Assembly (NCBI RefSeq): GCF_027595985.1
Contig: NC_073306.1
Span: 85,423,599 to 85,487,598, forward strand
Reading direction: 5' to 3'
DNA: 64,000 nucleotides
From: Sorex araneus
Taxonomy: Eukaryota; Chordata; Mammalia; Eulipotyphla; Soricidae
Positions within the stretch are counted from its first letter, which is position 1; each line of letters begins with the position of its first letter. Position numbers and translations under genes: made by a program. Positions 49,525 to 60,302 of this stretch are shown piece after piece. Below the pieces are notes generated by a model that was not told the origin of the DNA, ran no database searches, and worked only from the letters and a program-made list of their open reading frames with translations.

Positions 49525-52500
49525 CTTCAGGGACGCACAAACAAAAACACATAAACACCAAGACAAACAGACCACGGAGCTGAGTAGTACAGTGGGTAGG
49601 GCCCTGGCCTTGCATGCTGCTGACCCTGTTCTACCCCCAGGAGGGATCCCTGAGCTCAGAGCCAGGAGCAAGCCCTGTGCAAAGGTGGGTGTGGAACACC
49701 CCCCAAAAAAAAAAGCTAATTCAGCACCAGGGGAGCCCAGGAGGAGAGGGGGTGGGAGGGGGCTGGGGCACCGGTAGTGGTAGTCAGGAGCTATCAGGCC
49801 CCAGCTGGAAAGGATGAAACTATCCCACCCGCTGTTCTGTCCCCAGGACTCACAGGATCCTCTCAAGGGTTGGAGACCAGGTTTACAAACACCCCAAGGG
49901 GCTAGGGGAGGGCATCTGCCTTGCAAACAGCCACCTGGACTTGAACCCCAGCCTCCCGTATCTGTCAACTGAGCCAGACTGCTCAAAATGAGGGCCTGGG
50001 AATGCGATGCAGGGGTGAGGGGGGTGGGGGGGAGCCCGGCACATGCCAGGCGTGCTCCCCTCCCCCCGCCCCAGCAGCAGAGGGACGTCTCCAGCAGGAA
50101 AGGGCACAGGCTGGGGGAGGCGGGGCGGGGGGTAAGGCTCTCTTGCTCCCTCTGTAGCCCCCCAACTTCCTCACTGCCAACAATCCCTTCCCCCGCCACC
50201 CCCACCTCCAGTGCCTCCCCCCACTCGGGCGCTCGCAGTAGCCTCCGTGGGCACGGCTGGGGCACGGGTGACTCATGGGACAGGAAGCCCGATGCCAAAC
50301 AGGAAGGAGATAGCATCTCTCTGATCACGGCTCGCTCACGCTGCGCGCCGGCCCGGAGCCAGGGCTCAGGCGCGCACAAAGTCCCTGCCGCCATGCGGCC
50401 CAGAGACACAGGCCTGGTGATAGCGATCTTCAAAGGTACAGTCGGGCTGCCTTCCTGCAGGTGGGGGCCGGGGATCTCCACCCCCCGCCGCGCTCGGAGC
50501 GGAGTGGTGGGGTGGGGGTACTCCCATGCCCACGGACGTCAGCTCCTTTCAGGAAGGGCCCCGAGGGACGGTCAAGCCAGTGGCAGAAATGAGACCTGGG
50601 GATTTTCCTGGGGATTCTTTCTACATGCATAGGGTATTCCTGTCCTGGTTAGGATAAACAGTTGAGCTGGTGTGGTTTTGGTTTGGAGGCCACACGTGGC
50701 TGTGCTCACGGCTGACTCCTGGCTCTGTGTTCAGGAATCACTCCAAGCATGCTCAGGGGACCGTGTGGGGTGCCAGAGATCAAACCAGGGTCAGCTGTGT
50801 GCAAGGAAAATGCCTTCCCCACTCACTGTCCTGTGGCTCTGGCCCAAGAGTTAAGTTTGACTCCAAACCCAGCATTGGTGGGTGGCCTGTGGGAGTGATC
50901 AATATCCTGTAGGGTGTCACTTAGGACCACATGGCTCAGACACCTCAGAGGACTGAGGAGAGGCCACTCGGACCCAGGAATTCCTCCCTGGGATTACGCC
51001 CCTCAGAGATGACAGCTCTACAGGGAAAGTTTCATGCATCAAGATGTCCAGCACAGGGCTGGGGAGAGAGTACCATGGGGAGAGCATTTGCTTTGCTGAG
51101 TCCACCAGGAGTGACCCCTGAGCACTGCTGGGTTTGGCCCCAAAACCAAGAAAAAATATATATGTTAAACACAGGGCTACTTAAACAAGCAAAATGCCCC
51201 TAAAGGCCTCCGACCCTCTGGCAGGAGGGAAAGACCCAATGCAGGAGCGGACACGGCGAAGGGAGCACCGAGACACAGACTCTGCCTCAGGGGCGGGACA
51301 AGGGATGGGCAATAATCCGCGCTGAATTTAAGAGATCCAAAATGATCTTGGCTATGTGAAAGTCCACAAGAAAGCCCAAGACAAAGACGCAGGAGACTCG
51401 TGTGAGACGAGCAGCCCCTGGACGGGGAGACAGTGCAGTGGGGAGGACACTTGCCTTGCACAGAGCCAACCTGGGCTCCATCCCTGGCACCACGTATGGT
51501 TCCCCGAGACCACCCGAGCACAGAGCCAGGGGCAAACCCTGAACATCACCGGTTGTGGTCCCATTCACTACTCCCCCAGCCCCCCAAAGAAAACAGGGGT
51601 CCAGAGCAATATTACAGCGGGTAAGGCACTTGCTCTGCACATGCCTTATCTGGGTCTGGCTCCCGGCACCCCATCTGCTCCCCCAAGCGCTGCCCAGAGT
51701 GATCCCTGAGCACAGAGCCAGGTAGAAACCCTGAGCACTGCCAGGTGTGGCCCCAAGCGAACAAAACCCAAAGCCCTACCACGCCCCCGGGGGTGCGGCT
51801 GGGGGTTGGTCTGAGGCCTTTCCACGTGCCCGCCAGACACCACAGCCACACTGAGGAAGTTCACAGCGACTCCCGACACAGCCGGGAGGAACCCCGGAGC
51901 ACTGCCAGGTGTGGCCCCCAAAACAAAACAACAAAAACCATTAGCAGTGGCTGTCTGTGTGTGTCTTTTCGTGACCCCCTTCCCCGCCCCCGCCCCCGTC
52001 TTTCTATTGCCAGTATTCGGCCAGTAACAACACAACTCGTCAGCGCTACTCAGCCTCTCCGGGGCTGATCAGCGGGGACGGAAAGTGTCTGTCCTGGGTC
52101 ACTGACTGAGAAAGATGAGCTTTCCTTCTACGGCAGGGAGAGGAATGAATGACACTGTTCTGAGAATCACTCAGCCCAGAGGGGCCCGGAAACCCGTCAG
52201 CTGGGGCGGGGGTGGGGTGGGGTGGGGGGGCTTCTGAGCAGGCCGGGGATGGACGGAAGAAGAGACAGAGGGGCAGCTGGGCCCCCCCACACCATCTCAT
52301 CCTCTCCTACTTATCTGAATCTCATAGTGTTTTTCTTGGACCAAAACTCCCGTCACTAAGAGAAAACTTTAAAACAAAAAAAATCATAATTGAGAGGCTG
52401 GAGGAATAGTATGGTGAGGAAGGTACTTGCCTTGCATGTGGCCAACCCGGGTTCAATCCCTGAAACCAAACAGGGCTCCCAACCCCCACCAGAATAATTC

Positions 52501-55500
52501 TTGAACTCAGAACCAGGAATAAGCCTTGAGCACTGCTGGGTGTGGCCCCCAAACAAAAACAAACAGAAAGGAGAAAAAATAATTTCATTTAAATAAAAAT
52601 AAAATAATTTCTCGAGGAGCTAGAGAGATAGTACAGTGGGTAGAGCATTTGCCTGGCACATGCCTGACTTAGGTTTGATCCCCAACGTTCCATATGGTGC
52701 TCTAGGCACCACCAGGAGAAATTCCTGAGTGCAGAGCCAGAAGCCAGAGCCTCAGCAGTGCTGGACATGGCCCCCAAACCCAGACCCAAGTAACTGAAAG
52801 TTATTTTGTTTTTGTTTTGTTTGATTTGCTTCGGTTTGGGGGCCACACTTGGCAGTGGTCAGGGATCACTCCTGGAGCAGCTCAGGGGACCGTATCGGGT
52901 GCTGGGGATCTAACCGGGCTTGGCCATGAGCAAGGCAAGCGCCCGACCCGCTGTGCAATCACTCAGGCCCAATAACCTTTACTCTTTTTTTTTTTTTTTT
53001 TTTGCTTTTTGGGTCACACCTGGCAATGCACAGGGGTTACTCCTGGCTCTGCACTCAGGAATTAGCCCTGGCAGTGCTCAGGGGACCATATGGGATGCTG
53101 GGAATCGAACCCGGGTCAGTCGCGTGCAAGGCAAACGCCCTACCCGCTGTGTTATCACTCCAGCCCCTAACCTTTACTCTTAAAAACCAAAAATTCCACC
53201 AAAACCTAGTGGCAGGAAGTTCCCTCCCACCCAGGCCACAGAGGTTACCCACTAGCGCAGCCACTTCCGTAGGCAGGACACCGTGAACCTGCCCCCGGGG
53301 GCCCCACCTCGACGGTGGCAGAGTCTGTGATTGTGCCCAATGCGGAATGAACATGACCATTGAGGGAAGGGGCGAGCAGGCAAGGCGGGGAAGCAGCCCT
53401 CTGAGTGCGCCCTGAGGAGGGCTCACTGCTTCCAGGGCTGCACTGGCATTTGGGGTGGGTGGTGGGACCACGCCTGGCGATGCCCAGGGCTCAGCCATGG
53501 CTGTGCTCTCAGTCACTCCCCCTGGGGCACTATCTCACACCCAGGTCAGCCGCACGCATGGCAAGTGCCTTTCCCCCCTGCTCTCTCTCGGGTCCCTCTG
53601 CAGTACTTAGTCTGTGACTTTCTTTCTTTTTTTTGCTTTTTGGGTCATACTTGGTGATGCACAGGGGTGACTCCTGGCTCTGCACTCAGGAATTACCTCT
53701 GGTGATGCTCAGGGGACCATATGGGATGCTGGGAATCGAACTCAGGTCGGCTGCACAAGGCAAATGCCCTGCCCGCTGTGCTATCGCTCCGGCCCCTAAT
53801 TTGTGACTTCTGGGGCAGGAACAGCCCCTATCCCTACAGCAATGCTGGCACCCACCCACCATGCTGCTCATGTCGGCCACACTCTCCCCCAGTTCCAGCC
53901 TGGCTTCTCCCGGGCTGTCCACTGGGTCGCTCTCTCACTCCCAGGGAGCTGTGGCCGGCCCGCCCCCCAGCCCCTCCACCTCCCTGCTGCCTGCTCACAG
54001 GCACCCTACCCCAGGGTGCCACTGGGGGTCCTCGCTTCTCCCGGCAGTGCTCCTGGTCTCAGAGAGCAACGCCCGCCTCCCTCTGCCTCCTTGGCCTCTG
54101 TCCGCCCCTGGCATTTCCCGGCCGCGTGACTTGTCGGGAGCAGAGATGATGCCAGACATGGCTGCCTGGCGCCCCACTCACCGCAGGACGATGCCAATGC
54201 AGAGGAGGGCTCCAAAGACCAGGCTTCCTCCGGCCACCAGGAACGCGGGCAGGGGAGCTGAAGCATCTTGCACTGGGCAGAAGGGGGGCAGGGAGAACAG
54301 GAGGAAATGAAAGGAACAGGAAGACACAGCAGAGGTGAGAGGAGGTGGGAGGGAAGGAGAGAAATGTTTAGGTGGGGCTCTTGAGCCCCTCGGGATTCCC
54401 ACCCCGTCATCTGACATGGGGCCCAGGCCTGTCCAGTTCCAGAGAGTGGCCCCAGCCTGTGGAACTGACCCCAGGCCTCACCACGCACCCCGGGGCTTAC
54501 CCTGTGCACCAGGATACCTGCAGCGGCCACAGATGTCCACTCACACTCGGAGGCTGCAACCCCCGCCCCGCCCCCAAGGCTCCAGGGGTGCAGGAAGGAG
54601 GCTGGGGACCTCCGGAGAGAGAGACCAGGGAGGCGGGAGGCCGCCATTGCTGGTCTGCCTCCCCGCTTGGACACAGGCCCGGGCCTCAGAGACCCCGTGG
54701 CTGCCCCCCGCATGTTCTCCCTCCACACTCAGCTCCTGCCTGCCTGCCTGCCTTTGCCGCTGCCCAGTCCCTATGTGACCCCTAGGCTTCGCCTGGTCAT
54801 GAAGTGGCCTCACTCCCCACCACACCCCTGCACACTCAGCCTGGGAGCCAGCCACGCGCGCCCCTGGGCGCTCTCCTGATGACCCAGGACAAAGCAGTCT
54901 GCCCACATGGGCGTCCCAGCAGCATCTCTGTCCTCAGAAAGGCCCCCCACATGGGCCAAGAGCCCCCCTGGGTGGCGCACCCTGAGGGAGCCGCCAGCAG
55001 CATCCCTGCTGCTGAAGAGCGAGTGGCAGTAGTGGCAGTGCCCCTGGGTGCGGCCTGGTCTCGAGGGACGGACTCTGCACAAGCCCCTCCTTCTCCTCGG
55101 ACGGGCCATCGGGGAAACTGCACGCGCGGTTGCTCATTAACTGGCATTTCATCATCTTCCCACCCGCCCCTCCGTTCACTCAGCAAACAGTGACCAAGAG
55201 CCATTCCCACACCCGCCTTTGTGCCCACCCCCACAGGGGCAGATGAAAGGGTGGCCATGAAGCTCTGACCTCCTGGGTCTCACGTCTGACCAAGGGAGAT
55301 GGACAAACACACAGCCGTGTGCCCAATGACGTCAGTAGTGATAGGGGCCAGGATGACCCAGCACAGGTGGAGAGGTCCATTGGCTGGAGTGTCAGGAAGG
55401 GCCTCTGGGAGGGGACACAGGAGCAGAGACGTAACCAGGGAGGCGAGGCCGCACCCAGAGCCAGCAGCATGTGCAAAGGCCCTGCTGCGCATGGGGAGGG

Positions 55501-58111
55501 GTGAGGGGCAGAGCCAGAGAGAGGGGCCCAGCGCCATGGAGACTGAGGGACTTGGTCAGGCTTTTCTCAGGAGGCCAGGGGCAGTGGAGGAGATGAGAAG
55601 GAACCAGGTTCTGGATATCTCAGGGCCCACCAAGAGAGTCTGGACATGGCCTGAGGGGCAGGAGAGGAGGAGGAGGCCAGTGTGGCGCCCATGGTGGGGC
55701 GAGTCGGTGAACGTGGTGCTGGCCGGGGGTTGCAGGGCCAAACAGCAGCAAGCTCTCCGCTTCACACTCGGGAGTCTGAGTTTTCTTTTTTTTTCTTTTT
55801 GGGTCACACCCGGCGATGCACAGGGGTTGCTCCTGGCTCTGCACTCAGGAATTACCCCTGGCGGTGCTCAGGGGACCATATGGGATGCTGGGAATCGAAC
55901 CCGGGTCTGCCGCGTGCAAGGCAAACGCCCTACCCGTTGTGCTATTGCTCCAGCCCCAGGAGTCTGAGTTTTCCCTGTTCAATGTTTGTGGCAGTGCTGC
56001 GGGTCGAACCCAGGGCCGCACCCATGTAAGGCAAGTGCCCTCCTGCTGAGCAACATTCCCAGACCCCACGGGGGTCTGTAATGGGCATGTCAGTTAGGTA
56101 GCCTGGGTCTCGGTGAGAGAGAGAAATCTGGGAGTCGCCCGCCCAGGGATGGCCTCGCCCTGCGTGGGGCCGAGTGAGCTCATCAGGACGGCTGCCCCCA
56201 ACACCCCGCCCAAGGTGCAGTTCAAACAGCCGGTCCTTCCCGGCCCCCCCCCCCCGCCTCTGCACTCCTGGGTGCTTATGGACACCTTCCTCCTGGCTCC
56301 GTTCACAGTCTGCCCTTTGCACGCGTTGCCAGCCCTGCCGGGGCCCACTCACTGGACAGGGGACCCAGGGAAGGCGGCCTTAAAGCCGCAGTTCTGCAGA
56401 GCTTGGCCTGCCCCCAGCACACTGCATATTAGGGTGGGCTTGTGTCCAAGATGGCGCCTCCCAGCACCCAGCACCCAGCACCCAGCCCCAGGTGCAGGCA
56501 GGCAGCGCCCAGGAGGGCTCCTGAGAACCAGCACCTCCTCAGGATGTGCCAGGTGGGCGGGAAGCTCCCCCACCCAGCAACCTCGGGGGCTGGGCTCCTG
56601 GCGTCCCAGCCCTCCAGCCAGACAAGCCTCGGTAGGCCCTTCCTTGGCACAGGTGTCAGTCGTTCCTCTGGCCCGACAGGGAAAGGGAACCAGGAGCGAC
56701 AGAATCAAGGGCTCCGCACTAACATCTCCCTCTGCCGTGTGCCAGCCACACGCTGGCCCTGTGTCACGGGAACTGGTTCCCACTTTACCCCCACACCCTT
56801 CTGATGTGCCTCTTGCCGCGCCTCACCACTGAATGTGGATGTATCACGTGGGAAAAGAATGTTTCTAGGGCCAGAGAGATAGTACCGTGGGTTAGGGCAC
56901 GGCTGTGCATGCAGCCACTGGGCTTGACCCCCGTGTGCCCCCCCTCCAGCACTGCCAGGAAGGTCTCCTGAGTGTACAGCCGGAGTAAGCCCTGAGCATC
57001 GCCAGGTGTGCCCCTTGGCCCCCCAAAATAAAAAGAATGTTGCTGTGTCTGCTTTCAAACAGACGGACCCTCTGCTGGCTCGTCTGCGAGTAGGACAGTG
57101 CCGGGCCTTACCAGGGAGGCTTGTTGTGTTCACAGGGTCCACAGGGAGAATAACGTCCTCGTCGGGCTCAGTCTTGAGTGCCTGTGAAAGACATCCCTCA
57201 GGGTAGGACCCGCTTCCGGATCCCACGAGCACCCGCTGCTGCCTCCCCTCTCCCCCCAGGCCCCTCTCCAGCTCAGAGGATGCTCCAGCCCGGCCCCACC
57301 ACTCAGCTTCTGTGACACCCTTCACAGTTCTCTGTCTACACTCGGCTCCCTGAGGAGGGGTGTCCGCCCACCTGCCTGCCACCGAGAACTGGGGTGGCCA
57401 CTGGCCTTTGCTCTGTGCTGGGGTGCAGAGTCCTTGCCAGGGAAGGTTACAGGCCGAGCCAAAGCATGACCCAGGCCACCCTGAGCACAGTGGGGCCATT
57501 TTCCTCCCTGGAGGCACCAGCAGGGTCTCGGCTAACATGAAGCCCCACTGAGCCACAAAGGCAGGGTTCAGCTCGCCGAGCCCCTGAGCCCCGTGCTAGT
57601 AGCTCGTTGGCCCCCTCACCTGGAATTTTGGGGACAGCAGGTGACATGTAAGACCCCAGTTCTTCTCGCACCACCCAGCACCGTGGCCCAGTGGCCGAGC
57701 CCCCAGCTTAGCACGTAGGGAATTAAGGACTATGGGAGGGACTGGGGTGAGCGGAGAAATTGGATTACAGAGGATTTGCAAAGCAGCTTCAGATGTAATC
57801 CTCTTTCCAGAAAATCATGCCACAAGGCCCCAGGGGAAGGGCCTGGAGGGCCATGCCGGGGTGGCTGAGGCAGCAGGCCTCACGCGGTCAGCCCGGCCCT
57901 CAGGCGCCCCGACCCTCCAGCCCTGGATGAGAACGGGCAGTGCCCTCCCCGGGGGAGGCCCACAGAGCACGGGGAAGCCCTCCCGTGCCTAGTCCCTGCT
58001 CCTGGTACCTGACCCAGCTGGCGTTTCAACCCAATTTGTTCTGGTACCAGCCATGGCCGGCGCTCACCTGCACGGACTGGGGGGCGCTGGTCTCCTCGGA
58101 AGTCCTGGGTT
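49287..58111 (-). CDS. IL6R: IL6R, interleukin-6 receptor alpha, last four coding exons (5' part outside window)
   Basis: IL6R binds interleukin-6 at the cell surface and presents it to gp130 (IL6ST). Coding exons here in transcript order are 58068-58111, 57112-57181, 54182-54272 and 49287-49524 (443 bases with TAG). They correspond to human exons 7-10. They encode the membrane-proximal stalk, an N-glycosylation sequon (NTT), the region around the human ADAM17 cleavage site (SLP/VQD), one transmembrane helix, and a 78-residue cytoplasmic tail ending PYDVINRDYFFPR. All four acceptors are AG, the three internal donors and the 58068 donor are GT, and the phases agree. The signal peptide, Ig domain, cytokine-receptor domains and WSxWS motif lie beyond 64,000. 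The gene is convergent with SHE as in human. Confidence 0.95.
49573..49715 (+). mobile_element. SOR-type SINE, internally deleted
   Basis: GAGCTGAGTAGTACAGTGGG head; AGCTCAGAGCCAGGAGCAAG body. Confidence 0.85.
49898..49966 (+). mobile_element. SOR-type SINE head fragment
   Basis: GGGGCTAGGGGAGGGCATCTG and CTTGAACCCCAGCCTCCCG. Confidence 0.7.
50672..50848 (-). mobile_element. Old SOR-type SINE
   Basis: TTTGGAGGCCACACGTGGC start; AGAGATCAAACCAGGGTCAG box B region. Confidence 0.87.
51057..51160 (+). mobile_element. SOR-type SINE, box B deleted
   Basis: GGGGCTGGGGAGAGAGTACC head joined directly to the 3' half. Confidence 0.85.
51419..51592 (+). mobile_element. SOR-type SINE
   Basis: GGGGAGACAGTGCAGTGGGG head; CCACGTATGGTTCCCCGAG. 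Confidence 0.88.
51597..51773 (+). mobile_element. SOR-type SINE
   Basis: GGGTCCAGAGCAATATTACAG head, inserted after the preceding tail. Confidence 0.9.
51880..51940 (+). mobile_element. SOR-type SINE 3' fragment
   Basis: GGAGCACTGCCAGGTGTGGC then AAAACAAAACAACAAAAAC tail. Confidence 0.75.
52395..52575 (+). mobile_element. SOR-type SINE, old
   Basis: GAGGCTGGAGGAATAGTATG head; GGTTCAATCCCTGAAACC box B. Confidence 0.89.
52615..52795 (+). mobile_element. SOR-type SINE, old
   Basis: GGAGCTAGAGAGATAGTACAG head; GGTTTGATCCCCAACG box B. Confidence 0.9.
52805..52970 (-). mobile_element. Old SOR-type SINE
   Basis: GTTTGGGGGCCACACTTGGC start; head end GTGCAATCACTCAGGCCC. Confidence 0.88.
52987..53167 (-). 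mobile_element. SOR-type SINE, full length, young
   Basis: Target duplication TAACCTTTACTCTT at 52973-52986 and 53168-53181. Confidence 0.97.
53462..53600 (-). mobile_element. Old SOR-type SINE
   Basis: GGGACCACGCCTGGCGATGC start, then diverged. Confidence 0.65.
53625..53797 (-). mobile_element. SOR-type SINE, full length
   Basis: Near consensus; imperfect target duplication TAGTCTGTGACTT / TAATTTGTGACTT. Confidence 0.95.
54182..54272 (-). CDS. IL6R: IL6R transmembrane exon
   Basis: 91 bases; the human exon is 94, one codon longer in the juxtamembrane part. The acceptor is TTCTGCCCAG and the donor GTGAGT. It reads VQDASAPLPAF then the hydrophobic helix LVAGGSLVFGALLCIGIVL. Its length is 1 modulo 3, so skipping it shifts the frame of the last exon, the mechanism that in human makes the spliced soluble receptor. 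Confidence 0.95.
55786..55958 (-). mobile_element. SOR-type SINE, full length, young
   Basis: Target duplication GGAGTCTGAGTTTTC at 55771-55785 and 55959-55973. Confidence 0.97.
55988..56067 (-). mobile_element. Old SOR-type SINE head fragment
   Basis: GCGGGTCGAACCCAGGGCC and head end AGCAACATTCCCAGACCCC. Confidence 0.65.
56868..57036 (+). mobile_element. SOR-type SINE, old
   Basis: GGGCCAGAGAGATAGTACCG head; GCATCGCCAGGTGTGCCCC end. It lies only 76 bases from an IL6R exon. Confidence 0.88.
57112..57181 (-). CDS. IL6R: IL6R stalk exon with shedding-site prolines
   Basis: 70 bases, acceptor TGTCTTTCACAG, donor GTAAGG. It encodes ALKTEPDEDVILPVDPVNTT and then SLP, followed by the first base of the Val codon. 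Human has SANATSLPVQD here, with ADAM17 cleaving between Pro and Val, so in this animal that bond falls at the exon junction. The NTT sequon aligns with human NAT. The rest of the stalk is poorly conserved, as is usual for this region. Confidence 0.93.
57182..58067 (-). other. IL6R intron between two stalk exons
   Basis: 0.9 kb of unique sequence. No repeat or other feature was recognised. Confidence 0.75.
58068..58111 (-). CDS. IL6R: IL6R short stalk exon
   Basis: 44 bases, acceptor CTCTCCCCAG, donor GTGAGC. It reads PRTSEETSAPQSVQ after a split Glu codon and ends in phase 0. It matches human exon 7 (TESRSPPAENEVSTPMQ) in size, phase and Ser/Thr/Glu/Pro-rich character rather than in exact sequence. 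It is assigned mainly from its correct joining to the next exon. Confidence 0.82.
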
Positions 58112-58294
58112 CTGGGGAGAGAGGGGAGGGCCATGAGTGACCTAGACTGCAGCTCCAGGAGAGTCAGGTTCACCCTGTGCTGAGGCGAGCACCAGGGCAG
58201 ACACGGTCCAAGAGCCAAACCTGGCCTTCACCAGGGAGGCGGACACAGGCCGGTGTCACAAACTGCCTCTTAGTATTTATATTTTTATTTAAGG

Positions 58295-58425
58295 ATTACA
58301 TATGGCAGTGCCCAGGGCTGACTCCTGACTCTGTGCTCAGAGATCACTCCTGGTGGGGACCAGGGGACTGCACAGGATGCAGAGGGTCGAACCCGGGCTG
58401 ACTGTGTGCCAGGCCACAAACAGCC
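58295..58425 (-). mobile_element. Old SOR-type SINE
   Basis: ATATGGCAGTGCCCAGGGC start; GGGTCGAACCCGGGCTGAC box B region; head lost. Confidence 0.8.
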
Positions 58426-58443
58426 TTTTAAAGTGCTTTATAA

Positions 58444-58512
58444 GGGGCTGGAGAGATAGCACAGGGGTAAGGTACTTATGATTATGACTCCATAACAAAA
58501 CCAAACAAAAAC
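58444..58512 (+). mobile_element. SOR-type SINE with large deletion
   Basis: GGGGCTGGAGAGATAGCACAG head joined to ATAACAAAACCAAACAAAAA tail. Confidence 0.83.
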
Positions 58513-58531
58513 TGCTTTAGAAAATGTTGAG

Positions 58532-58706
58532 GGGGCTGGAGCAATAGCACAGCAGGTAGGGCATTTGCCTTGCACGCGGCCGACTGGGTTTCATCCTCAG
58601 CATCCCATAGGGTCCCCTGAGCACTGACAGGTGTAACTCCTGAGTGCAGAGCCAGGAGTAACCCCTGTGTATCTCCGGGTGTGATCCAAAAAGCAAAGAA
58701 AAAAAA
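58532..58706 (+). mobile_element. SOR-type SINE, full length, young
   Basis: Target duplication AGAAAATGTTGAG at 58519-58531 and 58707-58719. Confidence 0.96.
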
Positions 58707-59159
58707 AGAAAATGTTGAGGACATGATATAATGTTCTAGGAAAACGCAAGGAAAGAAAAAACTATCCCAGATTATTTATTAACATATTACAGTATTACAT
58801 ATCTGTTAGATATATACATTACAAATTATACATTTGCATAAGGAAACCTCAGAAGGATTTCCCTTATCACCAGAGATAAGCACCACTAACATTTTAATTT
58901 CCTTTTGCGTATTTCTTCACAATCACAAATATTTAACACAGGGCGGGGGAGACTGCCAAGGGCTTTGCGTGTGGAAGCCCCAATTCTCAGCCCTTCGGGG
59001 TGTGGTCCCCAACCAGAGTAAGTGCAGCATGAGTAACCATGTGCGTGGAATGAAAACACTTTCCATGAAAAGAGACATGGAGAGCCTACATACATGTATG
59101 TGCACACACATACATGCACATATGCACATGCCCGCATGCGTGCATGCGCGTGCGCGTGT

Positions 59160-59162
59160 ACA

Positions 59163-59201
<39 letters not shown>
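59160..59201. repeat. (CA)n microsatellite
   Basis: Preceded by alternating CATGCGTGCATGCGCGTGCG sequence from 59090. Confidence 0.97.
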
Positions 59202-59203
<2 letters not shown>

Positions 59204-59384
59204 GCGGTGTTCCTGCAGAGCAGACGCCAAGGACGGAGCAAGAGGCTGACATAGGTCTGGCCCAGGGCGAGCGTGGGCCCAAGGCCAGCAGCTGACCCAT
59301 GACAGGCAGCGAGTGGAATGTTCTGGATTTCAAAGTATTTTATTGTCACTTTATCATTTTCCATCAGGAAGTTAAAAATAGGGC

Positions 59385-59450
59385 CTGGGATGAAGATGAG
59401 CAGGAGAATGCCTGCCTCGGGTGTGAAGTCCAGGGTTTGAGCCCAGCACC
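59385..59450 (+). mobile_element. SOR-type SINE head fragment
   Basis: Degraded head, GGTTTGAGCCCAGCACC box B region; it seeds a polypyrimidine tract. Confidence 0.55.
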
Positions 59451-59463
59451 TCTCTCACTCTCG

Positions 59464-59494
<31 letters not shown>

Positions 59495-59784
59495 GCTTTC
59501 TCTCTCACTCTCTCTCTTTCCCTCCCCCTTCCCTCCCTCTCTCTCGCTTTCCTCCATCTCTCCCTCCCTCCTTCCCCTCCCTCCCTCCTTCCTTCTCTCT
59601 CTCTCTCACTCTCTCTCTCTTTCCTCCCTCCCTCCCTCCTTCCCTCTCTCTCTCCTCCCTCCCTCCCTCCCTCCTTCCCTCTCTCTCTCTCCTCCCTCCC
59701 TCCCTCCCTCCTTCCCCTCTCTTCCTCCCTCCCTCCCTCCTTCCTTCTCTCTCTCTCTCTCTCTCTCCTCCCTCCCTCCCTCCT

Positions 59785-59823
<39 letters not shown>
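59451..59823. repeat. Polypyrimidine (CT/CCCT)n tract
   Basis: About 370 bases almost purely C and T, mixing (TC)n and (CCTCC)n blocks. Confidence 0.98.
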
Positions 59824-59826
<3 letters not shown>

Positions 59827-60137
59827 ATACCACAAGACAGGTTCACAGAAAGACGCCGAACCTCCCCAAGCCAACCCGAGAAGCAGCTGGGGCGGAGGCT
59901 GCAGGGAGAGGCCCACAGAGGGCACCAGCCCGTGAGAGGAAAGAGCCGCACAGCAGCCCCGAGCCAGCCAGACCCGTGGAAGGCGCCTGGGCTTCTGCCT
60001 CCCTGATGCTCCTCCTCAACAAACCCGCAAAGAACAGGCAGTGGACGAGGGGGGAGCCAGGGGGCAGGAAGGAAGGAACATGAGAGCCGGGGTGGGCGGC
60101 CCCAGGAGGAACAAGGACCGACCTACCCAGCCTAGGG

Positions 60138-60302
60138 CGAGTGAAAAGGCCGCGGGGAAGGTGCTGGCCTTGCAGGCGGCCGGCTCAGGTTCAATCCTCG
60201 GCACCTCACAGGGTCCTCCAGCACCCCCAGGAGTAATTCTGAGTGCAGAGCCAGGAGTCACCCCTGAGCATCACAGTGTGGCCCAGAACAAAACAAACAT
60301 AA
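60138..60302 (+). mobile_element. SOR-type SINE
   Basis: GGTTCAATCCTCGGCACCTC box B region; AACAAAACAAACATAAAC tail. Confidence 0.88.

Larger units (their letters stand above)
49525..54181 (-). other. IL6R intron between transmembrane and tail exons
   Basis: 4.7 kb with about a dozen SINEs of mixed age and orientation, including one young minus-strand copy with a 14-bp target duplication (52987-53167). No exon-like sequence was seen. Confidence 0.85.
54273..57111 (-). other. IL6R intron upstream of transmembrane exon
   Basis: 2.8 kb. It contains one young minus-strand SINE (55786-55958, 15-bp target duplication), one partial and one plus-strand SINE (56.87-57.03 kb). The interval 54.3-55.7 kb is unique sequence without recognised features. 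Confidence 0.85.

Noticed and set aside
49375-50481. 368-residue minus-strand open frame overlapping the IL6R tail exon
   Set aside because: Only the last part, in another frame from the true tail, overlaps the exon; the rest is intron and SINE sequence.
53002-53286. Recurring peptide with GYSWLCTQELLLAVLRGPYG seen all over the window
   Set aside because: It is the translation of minus-strand SINE copies, not a protein family.
59299-60006. Long open frames through CT, GGAA, GAAA and AAAG tracts (also 62,673-63,280 and 37,544-37,976)
   Set aside because: Simple repeats are open in several frames; the predicted proteins are only Ser/Leu/Pro, Arg/Glu/Gly or Lys/Glu runs.
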